The position numbers and the translations under genes are program-made. From Methanobacterium sp. PtaU1.Bin097 (GTDB lineage Archaea; Methanobacteriota; Methanobacteria; Methanobacteriales; Methanobacteriaceae), in assembly GCA_002067325.1 (NCBI GenBank), contig MVQY01000164.1, positions 1-13,318 of the forward strand: DNA of 13,318 nucleotides, in the 5' to 3' direction. Every line of letters begins with the position of its first letter. The first letter of the stretch is position 1. This document shows, piece by piece, positions 1 through 7,449 of this stretch. The notes beneath the pieces are model-generated. The model worked only from the letters and a program-made list of their open reading frames with translations, was not told where the DNA came from and ran no database searches.

Positions 1-1
1 A

Positions 2-379
2 AAATTTGGTAAGACAGCCGTACCATTTTTAATAGAAACCCTCCAAGACCCGGATGAAAGTATGCGCAGGGACGCAGCATGGATGTTAGGAAACATCGGC
101 GACGAGAGAGCGATTCCTCATTTAACTGAAGCATTAAAAGACCCGGATGAAGAAGTCAGATTCCACGTGGCGAGAAACTTAGGGAAATTTGAGGAACCAG
201 CCGTACCATTCCTGTTAGATGCCTTGAAAGATCCAGATGAACATGTACGTAGATATGCTGCTTGGATCTTAGGCGTTATTGGAGATGAACGGGCGCTTCC
301 TGCTTTGAAAACTGCTTTAGAAGATCCCAGTGAGTATGTCCGTAAAGGTGTGGAGCAGGCTTTGAAAAGGTTTGATTGA
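2..379 (+). CDS. HEAT-repeat protein, C-terminal part (5' end outside window)
   Basis: The frame is open from base 2 with no start required, so the gene enters from the left edge; the ATG at 62 is internal. The visible 125 residues form about four HEAT/PBS-lyase-type helical repeats of roughly 31 residues. Each has a hydrophobic helix (AVPFLIETL, AIPHLTEAL, AVPFLLDAL, ALPALKTAL), then D-P-D/S-E and a second helix starting V/M-R (DPDEEVR, DPDEHVR, DPSEYVR), often followed by G-x-I-G-D-E-R-A. Such repeats make a curved solenoid for protein-protein contact. Methanogens have many such proteins, mostly without a known partner. No catalytic motif is visible in this part. The gene ends in TGA at 377-379 and converges on the zinc-ribbon gene 17 bases away. 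Confidence 0.9.
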   Translation, partial: KFGKTAVPFLIETLQDPDESMRRDAAWMLGNIGDERAIPHLTEALKDPDEEVRFHVARNLGKFEEPAVPFLLDALKDPDEHVRRYAAWILGVIGDERALPALKTALEDPSEYVRKGVEQALKRFD

Positions 380-396
380 ACCTTTTAAAGTGGTAT

Positions 397-1389
397 TCAA
401 TTGGAGTGTTGTTCAAATTCTAGACTATCTTTATACTCTAAATGACCGCCACATTCACATTTATCGGTGAAGTCGTCAGGTGAATCGCCTGGTTGGAGTT
501 TATAGTAGCCATTACATTTTACGCAAACTAAATAACCATTGGATTTTACACGGCCCGCATGCACGCCAATACCTTGTAATCTCTCTGGAATGGCCTTATA
601 TTTAGTAACATCGGTTTTAATCAGCTTAAAAAAAGTTTTATATGCTTTGACAACGTCTTCAGCTTCTATTTCTAACCGGTCATCATTTACTGCACTGCAA
701 CCTGCAATTGTTCGAATGAAAAGATCCTCGGTAGATCTGTACTTTGAAAACTTTTTAATCCATTCGTTTGGGCGAAGATAATCCAGAACTAGATCCATCA
801 TTTCAAACATGAGCTCTGTCAATTTATCGTATGTTTTTTTTGCCTTTTTATTTTCCCATCTAACCTTTCTAAGCATTTGAAAATATTCAGGTGCAGGTTC
901 AGGAAGGTTTTCTAATTCAACTTCATCAAACTTATCCAAAGCAAAAATAATGCGTTCATCTAATCCACTAAAATAAATATTCAGCCAATCATCCCAGTTA
1001 GTGGACCTACCCGTAAAAATGGGATAAGTAAACTCAATAAAAGAATAAATAGATAGAAATGGCTTAGCAGTAATTAAAGAATCTGTGAAAATGGTCGTTA
1101 AAAGTCCACCAAACCTCAAATTATCTCTAGCAAGTCTTAAAATCTGAACCTGAAGTAATTCATCTAAAGTGAAAACCCTATCTCTTTTAACTTCCATTTC
1201 CATTTCATAAGATTTTATCAATCTTTCATATAGTCCTGATTCACCGAAATTTTTAATTTCAATCAATACTTCATCTAATTCCTCTACTTCAGAGCTTTCC
1301 AAATAATTAAACAGATTTTCTATATCTTCCTGCCCTCTTTCTCGTTCTTTTTCATCGGCCAGTTTTTCAATTTTTTCTGAGATTCCCAT
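397..1389 (-). CDS. Uncharacterised helical protein with C-terminal zinc ribbon
   Basis: I do not recognise a named family. The start chosen is the ATG at 1389 (protein MGISEKIEKL..., 330 aa), because GAGG lies 7 bases upstream. The longer reading from a TTG at 1422 has no ribosome site and would overlap the preceding gene's stop. Residues 1-60 are charged and helical (K/E-rich, possible coiled coil). The middle is alpha-helical with aromatic-rich stretches but no clear membrane span or signal peptide, so it is probably cytoplasmic. The C-terminus carries a zinc-ribbon-like set: C289-x2-C292, then C311-x-C313 followed by GGHLEY, which would bind one metal ion. The gene follows the 1900-residue surface protein after 29 bases on the same strand and is probably co-transcribed with it. 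A role in regulating, folding or exporting that protein is only inferred from position. Confidence 0.85.
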   Translation of the reverse strand: MGISEKIEKLADEKERERGQEDIENLFNYLESSEVEELDEVLIEIKNFGESGLYERLIKSYEMEMEVKRDRVFTLDELLQVQILRLARDNLRFGGLLTTIFTDSLITAKPFLSIYSFIEFTYPIFTGRSTNWDDWLNIYFSGLDERIIFALDKFDEVELENLPEPAPEYFQMLRKVRWENKKAKKTYDKLTELMFEMMDLVLDYLRPNEWIKKFSKYRSTEDLFIRTIAGCSAVNDDRLEIEAEDVVKAYKTFFKLIKTDVTKYKAIPERLQGIGVHAGRVKSNGYLVCVKCNGYYKLQPGDSPDDFTDKCECGGHLEYKDSLEFEQHSN

Positions 1390-1418
1390 CAAAATGCCTC
1401 GCATTAATACACATATGT

Positions 1419-4400
1419 TCAAAATGTGAGAAATTCCTCTAGGTCCCGTGGATTAGGGATATCATGACTTAAGATACTTAGTCCAACATTTATAATAGCT
1501 TGTATAGTTCCGAATGGATCCTCACGGAATTCCGCAGTAGATATTATATTCATAAGAAGCTTAATTTCATTCGCAGAATTCGGGAAAATCTTAATCAAAG
1601 TTTTCTCCAGCAGCATTTCACCGAGATTAGGTTCTAAATACTTCATTAGTGTTGACCATTTAGATATATAGCTTTCAGCAGCAGGATTTTGAAGTGTAAC
1701 TTTTGATCGTTCCCAAAGTTGTGCTATTTGTTTTACTTGTTTTCCATATCCAAAGTATCTTGCTATGTCACCTAAAACTTTAAAAGTATTTGCAAACGCG
1801 TTTCCAACTTGTTGAAGATATTCGTTAGGAATTGCCGCTACAATTGCGAAAAATATAACTTCACCAGCAAATTTTAATAAGAATGATTTCCATTCTTCAT
1901 TTTCTTTACTGTTATCTTCTGTTACATTACTTGCTTCATCAAATGTCAGATTCCATTCAGGTATATTTTCTTCAAAGTTTCCAGTTGAAACTGCTGCTCT
2001 AACTCCTCTAATATCACGTGCAAGCTGAGTATTAGGTGTATTTGAGGGTCCTAGATTGGGGTCTGTTGGATTAGGGTTTGGCCCGGGGTTTGGTGGGTTT
2101 GGTCCTGGGGGAGTTGGATCTGGTGTATCGGGTCCTGGTGGGTTTGGTGGATTATTTGGGGGTTCCGGATTAGTTCCGGGTTGGTAGATATCCAGGTCTA
2201 GTAGGTCTTCAATATTGGGAATGGGTGGCAGTGTAGCTATGCCGTTGTCTGGTAGGTTGGAAGGTATTTCTGGTATTTGGTTATCTGGATCAACGTAAGG
2301 TACATTCAAAGTTAATTCGGCCCGATTATTGGCAGGATAAGGATCATATTCTGAACCAGTTACTGTTCCAACGTTAACTAAACTTCCAGTGTTTAATATT
2401 TTGGCCAGGATTTCTAGAGTTGCACTTGAACCACTGTTGAGGTTTCCTACAGTCCATAATCCGGTTTGAACATCGTAGTTACCATTGCTACTCAGGTATT
2501 CCATTCCAAATGGTAATTTGTAGGTAGCGTTAACGTTGCTGGCATTGTTTGGTCCGTTGTTTCCCACATTTAAGATTATTTTGACGGTGTCGTTGATCTG
2601 TGGTGTGTAGTTATCGGTTGTGATGCTTGCAACCAGATCAACTTCTTCTATTGGTTCTACAGGGTCTTCTGGTAATGGGGTAATTGTCAGATCGTATAGT
2701 ATGGGTGAAATATTCTTTATTGTACTGGTGAGAGTAACTTCCACCTGGAGGTAGCGGCCGGCAGGTGTTAAATGTAATAGAACACCATTTACCACATCTT
2801 CCCATGTTGACCAGTTCTGCTGGTCGTTGGAGCTTCTTATCTTCACGGTGATGCTGGTACCGGTTGGTTCGCTGCTGGTCCAGTTAATCGTTCCCCAACG
2901 GGTGTTAATATTTTCTGTGTCGTGGGTGACTGTCCAGGTTCCTTCCTGGAAATAACCGGAAATATTACTGGTGCTGGTCATGGAACTGGTGGTGTAATGA
3001 CGCCCTCCAACGATACGTTTGGATAAGTCCACACCATTTATCGCCGGGTCGATGCGGTGGATATATTCATCATCCCAGTCCACCACCCATACCTTACCAT
3101 TACTGTCTACACTGAGACCGTTTGGACCATAACCAGGCTTCATAGTTGCTTTAAGCTCTCCATTGTGACTGTACCTTTTAACTAAATCTGTACGGCCTCC
3201 CCAGTAGGTGCGGTATTCTGAAACCCATACATCACCATCTGATGTGATCGCCATCCCGGCCACATTACTTAAAGAAAGCGTTTGAGTCCAGTCCAGACTT
3301 CCATTGTTAATGTTTATACGAGAAAGCCTGCTGTTCCTATTCCATCCACTGGTATAACCATAACTAAATAGATGCACATCACTATCAAGTGCTAAGCTGT
3401 GGATAAAGTAGCCAAGGTTAGTGATGGTTATAGAATCCGTGGATGGGTCTAGACGCAGGAGATTGTTACCTCCAGACCATAATATTCCATTCTGGTCAAT
3501 CACTGACGTGTAGGGGTTATGATTTACACCGGCAAGATCTACAGTCCTTAAAATCTGTCCATCGGTGTTAATATAATGATAAATTCGGGTGTTATAGTTA
3601 CCAGCCCACAGATTGTTGTGAGAATCTATAGCCAGGCTACGGATGCCATAATCGTAGTTACCATAAGCTCCAGTATAGGTCCCGGGGATGTAGGTGCCTT
3701 CATTGCCTGGTATGAGTATTGTTTCAAAGAGCACACACTCATCTGCACCCCAAGCAAGTAACTCAGTCCCGGTGATTATTCCATTATGATCCAAGTCACG
3801 GGATGTATCAATTATTCCGTTGTTGTTTCGGTCTTGATGTACTCCTTTTTCATATAGGCCAATTTTAACTAAACTGCCAATATGGGCGTTGGCCACCCAG
3901 CAGTTACCTTCTTTATCTAAGGTGGCTGTGAAGGGATAAACATTAGTGTTGGGTCCGGTGCGATATCGGGCCACTTCTGCGCCGGTTTGGGTGTTCACCT
4001 TGGAAATCGTACCTTCATTGGTGTTAGGAATCCATATAAACTCGGGTTCTTCTGAAGATGGTGGTAACTGTAGTTGATCACGGGTACTTTTATATTCTAC
4101 ACCTTTTAAGGTACCTTCATCAAAATCAGAATTGTTAGTGTAGTTTTGGCTGCCATCAACGGCACCGACCACCCCGCAGGATAATAATGCTGCTATGAGG
4201 ATAAGGAAAGCAAAAAATGGTTTGTTGCGTGGTGCTCCTTTCCTATTTATGTATGCTCCAAAGAACACCAGAAGAAGGGCAAGACTGGGTAGGCTCATGC
4301 CTAAACCAGTATCCTGCATGGGTATGGTCTGATTTTTGGTTGAATTTCTCCCAACAGAATTAACTGAGGATCCAGGATTAGTAACATTGGCAGTTGGGGT

Positions 4401-7121
4401 ATTAGGGTTAGGAGGATGGTTATTGTTAGGGTCATCAGATGATGGATCGTATGGTGCTGGTGGGTAAATTACCGGTGGGCGGATTATTATCCGGTTTTTG
4501 GTCGAAACGGTGAGCAAATACCGATTGTTTATCGAATTGGGATCATGTTGTTTAGATGTGATGGTAGCGTCGTTGGTCAATTTCCCGACATCATCCACCA
4601 GATGACCGATTAGCAGAGTGGCTGATTTTCCCGGTTCAAGAACATCTATCAGCCACCAACCGCTTTGAATGATTCCTTTTGATGGTGTGCCGGGAATGAA
4701 ATTATCAGGAACGGCGTTTCGAATTACAACTCCACGAGCAGTATCCGGTCCTCTGTTTTTAACGGAAATGGTAAACAAAGCCACCCCACCAACTGGCACG
4801 GGGTCATGACGTGCGGTTTTGGTGATTTCCAGATCCACCAGAGGCACATAGAAGCTACTGTTAATTATAGAGTTAGGAGTGGGGTCGTATTCTTTCTGTA
4901 TAATTTCTATGGTTTCAGTTATAGTATTATGGGCCATATTTTGGGTTACTTCTCCAATTAAGGTAATTTTGGCGATGGATCCAGCATTTAAAATTGGTAT
5001 GGCCCATATCCCGTTCTCGTATATCCCCAGTGAAGGTAGGAGGCTGGTGAAACCTGTGGGTAATGGGATTTCAATTATTAGATTACGTGAAGGGTCAGGG
5101 CCATTATTTTGTATTATGGTGGTAAAAACAGCGGTTTCTCCCACATTTAGGGTGCTGTTGTTAAAATTACTGGTAACGTCAAGATCCGCCAGTGGTGGGT
5201 AGAAGCTGGCTTTGGCTGTGTCGGGGATAGTTGGATCGTACTGGTCTTGATGGTATTTTTCTGCGAGGCAGGTAATAGTCCGGTGGGCCATGGAAGGGTT
5301 TACTAGGCCACTGATAGTTAAAGTAGCTACTTCACCTTTAGTGAGGTTTCCAACATTCCATACTTCGTTGTGGTAGTTTCCATGACTTGTATTGTTTACT
5401 GTGAAACCTGGTGGTATAGAGACGTTTATGTTTAAGCCAGTCACATCCATGGGGCCTTGATTGATGGCTTTGAGAGTGAAAGTCACATTTTCACCCACTC
5501 TAGGCGATGGTTTATCCACTGTCATATTTAATTGGACATCCGCTACCAGGGCTGTGATTGATAAATCATATAGTATAGGAGTTTCGCTTCCTAAAAATCG
5601 GGTAAGTGTGGTTTCTACTTGAAGATACCTACCGACTGGTGTCGTGGTTAGTATCCTTCCATTTATAGCTTCCTCCCAATTTGACCAGTTTTGCTGGTCA
5701 TGGGAGCTGCGGACCCGTACTTTTATACTTGTTCCGGTGGGTTCACTTCCATTCCAGCTGATAATGCCCCAGGGGATGTTTACCAGGCCAGAATCATGGA
5801 TGACTGTCCAAGTTCCCTTGTTAGTGGTTATGGTACTGGAAACTGAACCGGTCATATCACTGTAACCATAATGGGTGCCTCCTATGATTCTCTTGGAAAG
5901 TTCCACTCCGTTAATTATATTTCCATTGGAATCAGTTTGGTTACGGGTAGGACATATTCTGTGGATGTATTCATCTTCATTATCTACCACCCACACCTTT
6001 CCATTGTTGTCCACGGAAACCCCTGTTGGTACGTTTCCTACAATTATGGTGGCTTTGAACTCCCCATCATTGCTGTAACGGGTCACGGTTCCGGGTCCGG
6101 AATTGGCGATCCAAACATCACCATCATCAGTGACGACCACTCCACGAGATTGATAAGGTGCGGGTTTCCTCCATTCTATTACTCCTGTTAAAATATTAAT
6201 CCTGGAAAAACAGGAATCGGTCCAACCAGAGACGAAAAGATGATTATTTCTATCTAATCCTATGCCATAACTGGTGTGTCCTATATTTATCCTGGTAAAG
6301 GTGTTGTTGGATGGATCTAATCTTAAAATATTATTTCCGCTGGAACCAGAAGACCATAGTATGCCATTTTGGTCGATCACTGCTCCATATGAAGAATGTC
6401 CAGTCGATGTAACATCTATATTGCGTAATATTTCCCCGGTGGTCCCATTAACGTAGTAAAATCGGTGGGTTCCGTATGTACCAATCCAGACGTTGTTATC
6501 GTGGTCTACTGCTATACCTCGTGGGCCTGGTGTTCCAGAATAGCTTCCAGTGTATTCTCCCGGCCGATATGCACTTTCCAGTCCAGGTATGACCACTACT
6601 TCCCACAGTACACATTCATCAGTACCCCAATCCAGAAGTTCTACTCCGTCAATCACCCCATTTCCATCTAGATCTCTACTGGTTTCAATCATGCCGTTAT
6701 GGTTGCGGTCAAAGAATCCACCATTCTCGAGTAGACCTATCTTCACCACGGTCCCAGTTCCTCGGTTCCCAACCCAGCATCCACCGTCCAGGTCGATTGT
6801 GGTACGTGAAGGGGAAGCTGCACTGGCTGATGTGGCTGGTGATGTTCGATATCTGGCCAACTCTAACCCGTTGGTGGTACTTACTTTGGATACTGTGCCC
6901 TGGTTACTGTTAGGCACCCAAATATAAGGAAAAGCAGATTGACTACCATTAACGAGCTGTAACTGATTACTAGTACTGTCGTGCTCCAGATTTATCAAGG
7001 TCCCTTGATCAAAATCAGAATCATTACTATATGTTTCATTAAGATCTACTCCAAATGCTGATCCACAAAAGATGAGAGTAAAAATAGAAGACATGGTTAT
7101 GATTAATATAGATTTATGCAA
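1419..7121 (-). CDS. Giant surface protein: two fused beta-propeller/DUF11 adhesin-like units with internal signal peptide
   Basis: This is a 1900-residue exported protein. The start is TTG at 7121 with AGGG 6 bases upstream; the ATG of residue 10 has no such site. Unit 1: signal peptide 1-24 (cleavage likely after AFG), Vgb/NHL-like beta-propeller about 50-425 with a Ca-binding-type insert at 138-160 (DRNHNG...DLDGNG), beta-sandwich 436-523, three DUF11-type repeats starting at 526, 644 and 761, Pro/Asn/Ser linker 870-930, and a membrane span about 940-958 ending in NRK. Unit 2: second signal-peptide-like span 968-988, propeller about 1005-1390 with Ca insert at 1097-1118, sandwich 1394-1481, one DUF11 repeat 1493-1600, Pro-rich stalk about 1646-1692, and a helical C-terminal domain about 1700-1900 with a hydrophobic patch at 1751-1765. 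Many N-x-S/T sequons suggest glycosylation. The likely role is cell-surface binding or structure, inferred from architecture. The gene heads an operon with the zinc-ribbon gene. Confidence 0.93.
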   Translation of the reverse strand: MHKSILIITMSSIFTLIFCGSAFGVDLNETYSNDSDFDQGTLINLEHDSTSNQLQLVNGSQSAFPYIWVPNSNQGTVSKVSTTNGLELARYRTSPATSASAASPSRTTIDLDGGCWVGNRGTGTVVKIGLLENGGFFDRNHNGMIETSRDLDGNGVIDGVELLDWGTDECVLWEVVVIPGLESAYRPGEYTGSYSGTPGPRGIAVDHDNNVWIGTYGTHRFYYVNGTTGEILRNIDVTSTGHSSYGAVIDQNGILWSSGSSGNNILRLDPSNNTFTRINIGHTSYGIGLDRNNHLFVSGWTDSCFSRINILTGVIEWRKPAPYQSRGVVVTDDGDVWIANSGPGTVTRYSNDGEFKATIIVGNVPTGVSVDNNGKVWVVDNEDEYIHRICPTRNQTDSNGNIINGVELSKRIIGGTHYGYSDMTGSVSSTITTNKGTWTVIHDSGLVNIPWGIISWNGSEPTGTSIKVRVRSSHDQQNWSNWEEAINGRILTTTPVGRYLQVETTLTRFLGSETPILYDLSITALVADVQLNMTVDKPSPRVGENVTFTLKAINQGPMDVTGLNINVSIPPGFTVNNTSHGNYHNEVWNVGNLTKGEVATLTISGLVNPSMAHRTITCLAEKYHQDQYDPTIPDTAKASFYPPLADLDVTSNFNNSTLNVGETAVFTTIIQNNGPDPSRNLIIEIPLPTGFTSLLPSLGIYENGIWAIPILNAGSIAKITLIGEVTQNMAHNTITETIEIIQKEYDPTPNSIINSSFYVPLVDLEITKTARHDPVPVGGVALFTISVKNRGPDTARGVVIRNAVPDNFIPGTPSKGIIQSGWWLIDVLEPGKSATLLIGHLVDDVGKLTNDATITSKQHDPNSINNRYLLTVSTKNRIIIRPPVIYPPAPYDPSSDDPNNNHPPNPNTPTANVTNPGSSVNSVGRNSTKNQTIPMQDTGLGMSLPSLALLLVFFGAYINRKGAPRNKPFFAFLILIAALLSCGVVGAVDGSQNYTNNSDFDEGTLKGVEYKSTRDQLQLPPSSEEPEFIWIPNTNEGTISKVNTQTGAEVARYRTGPNTNVYPFTATLDKEGNCWVANAHIGSLVKIGLYEKGVHQDRNNNGIIDTSRDLDHNGIITGTELLAWGADECVLFETILIPGNEGTYIPGTYTGAYGNYDYGIRSLAIDSHNNLWAGNYNTRIYHYINTDGQILRTVDLAGVNHNPYTSVIDQNGILWSGGNNLLRLDPSTDSITITNLGYFIHSLALDSDVHLFSYGYTSGWNRNSRLSRININNGSLDWTQTLSLSNVAGMAITSDGDVWVSEYRTYWGGRTDLVKRYSHNGELKATMKPGYGPNGLSVDSNGKVWVVDWDDEYIHRIDPAINGVDLSKRIVGGRHYTTSSMTSTSNISGYFQEGTWTVTHDTENINTRWGTINWTSSEPTGTSITVKIRSSNDQQNWSTWEDVVNGVLLHLTPAGRYLQVEVTLTSTIKNISPILYDLTITPLPEDPVEPIEEVDLVASITTDNYTPQINDTVKIILNVGNNGPNNASNVNATYKLPFGMEYLSSNGNYDVQTGLWTVGNLNSGSSATLEILAKILNTGSLVNVGTVTGSEYDPYPANNRAELTLNVPYVDPDNQIPEIPSNLPDNGIATLPPIPNIEDLLDLDIYQPGTNPEPPNNPPNPPGPDTPDPTPPGPNPPNPGPNPNPTDPNLGPSNTPNTQLARDIRGVRAAVSTGNFEENIPEWNLTFDEASNVTEDNSKENEEWKSFLLKFAGEVIFFAIVAAIPNEYLQQVGNAFANTFKVLGDIARYFGYGKQVKQIAQLWERSKVTLQNPAAESYISKWSTLMKYLEPNLGEMLLEKTLIKIFPNSANEIKLLMNIISTAEFREDPFGTIQAIINVGLSILSHDIPNPRDLEEFLTF
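2679..4214 (-). repeat. Paralogous repeat copy 2 (internal signal peptide, propeller, sandwich)
   Basis: This is the second copy of the unit described for 5553-7088, covering residues 970-1481. It keeps the signal-peptide-like hydrophobic segment, the cysteine pair (GNCWVAN, ADECVLF), the Ca-loop insert (DRNNNG...DLDHNG) and the sandwich module. It is followed by only one DUF11 repeat instead of three, so the copies differ mainly in stalk length and C-terminal ending. Confidence 0.88.
4235..4249 (-). other. Fusion junction with relic stops and Shine-Dalgarno-like string
   Basis: Between the anchor of unit 1 and the signal peptide of unit 2, the minus strand reads TAA at 4249-4247 (frame +1) and TAG at 4245-4243 (frame +2), then AGGAAAGGAG at 4244-4235. 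The coding frame passes through as I-N-R-K-G-A. Downstream there is no in-frame ATG, GTG or TTG before the GTG of V984, which lies inside the second hydrophobic core. This resembles a former intergenic boundary that has been joined into a single frame. The ribosome-site-like string could also be chance in an A/G-rich stretch. Confidence 0.55.
5553..7088 (-). repeat. Paralogous repeat copy 1 (signal peptide, propeller, sandwich)
   Basis: Residues 12-523 of the giant protein match residues 970-1481 at a constant offset of about 958-959. Shared landmarks in order are CG...VD at the signal-peptide end, SDFD-x-GTL, W-V/I-PN-x-N-x-GT, ELARYRT/EVARYRT, the Ca-loop insert followed by DEC, VIDQNGILWS, GKVWVVD, DEYIHRI, SKRI-GG-HY, GTWTV, SEPTGTSI and ILYDL. 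Two cysteines (in GGCWVGN and TDECVLW) are kept in both copies and could form a disulfide. By eye about half the residues are identical, so the duplication is old. Confidence 0.88.
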
Positions 7122-7170
7122 AATAATCCCTTCAGTATTACTTTTTTATATCAAGTTACCAATCACAGAC

Positions 7171-7184
7171 ATATAAACTTTTCT
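7171..7184 (-). promoter_or_regulatory. BRE/TATA promoter of the giant surface-protein gene
   Basis: On the minus strand this reads AGAAAAGTTTATAT, a purine-rich BRE followed by a TATA box, which is the best archaeal promoter match in this spacer. Initiation would be expected about 25 bases downstream, near 7147-7150. That leaves a leader of roughly 27 bases containing the AGGG ribosome site before the TTG start at 7121. Inferred from sequence only. Confidence 0.5.
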
Positions 7185-7283
7185 ATTATTTTGATAGAAA
7201 TGTTAAAAATTTTAAATGACCTCTATTTACAATTTAATTTGAAAAAAAGTCATAGAAATTAAGATTAGGCATCATAATCCTTG

Positions 7284-7289
7284 TAAAAA
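7284..7289 (-). terminator. T-rich terminator after tRNA-Arg
   Basis: A run of six T on the minus strand lies about 28 bases past the tRNA 3' end in an AT-rich stretch. A second T7 run follows at 7242-7248. Oligo-T tracts without a hairpin are the usual archaeal termination signal. No stem-loop is visible. Confidence 0.35.
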
Positions 7290-7316
7290 ATAAATTACTT
7301 GAATATATAAATGATA

Positions 7317-7388
7317 TGCCCTGACCGGGACTTGAACCCGGGTAATAGGATCCGCAATCCTACGTGATATCCACTACACTATCAGGGC
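7317..7388 (-). tRNA. tRNA-Arg (anticodon GCG)
   Basis: The minus strand folds as a complete 72-base cloverleaf. The acceptor stem GCCCTGA pairs with TCAGGGC, and the discriminator is A at 7317. The anticodon stem TAGGA/TCCTA encloses the loop TTGCGGA, with U33 and anticodon GCG at 7353-7355. A short variable region follows, then the T-arm CCGGG-TTCAAGT-CCCGG. The D-loop carries GGA with A20, typical of arginine tRNAs. The anticodon reads CGC and CGU codons. CCA is not encoded (the next bases are TAT), so it is added after transcription. No intron is seen. The 5' end is 61 bases from the reductase stop. A weak TATA-like TTAAATAG (about 7433-7440) could serve as its own promoter, or it may be processed from read-through RNA. 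Confidence 0.95.
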
Positions 7389-7391
7389 GAT

Positions 7392-7398
7392 AAAAAAA
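7392..7398 (-). terminator. T7 tract between geranylgeranyl reductase and tRNA
   Basis: Seven T on the minus strand lie downstream of the reductase stop at 7450 and just before the tRNA 5' end at 7388. It could end the ferredoxin-reductase transcript. Its closeness to the tRNA leaves open a shared transcript with processing. Confidence 0.35.
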
Positions 7399-7449
7399 TA
7401 AAATTTAGTTATTTAGTAAATTAATCTTTTCTCTATTTAAGTTTTTAAA

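Noticed and set aside
1390..1422. Eleven-codon N-terminal extension of the zinc-ribbon protein from a TTG at 1422
   Set aside because: It overlaps the stop of the preceding gene and has no ribosome site, whereas the ATG at 1389 has GAGG 7 bases upstream.
4879..5202. 107-codon plus-strand open frame opposite the DUF11 repeats
   Set aside because: Antisense to a well-supported coding region, no recognisable domain and no upstream signals.
6550..6927. 125-codon open frame on the plus strand, opposite the giant gene
   Set aside because: It lies fully antisense to the propeller region, gives a Ser/Pro-rich product with no domain, and has no ribosome site; it is a shadow of the repeat-rich coding strand.
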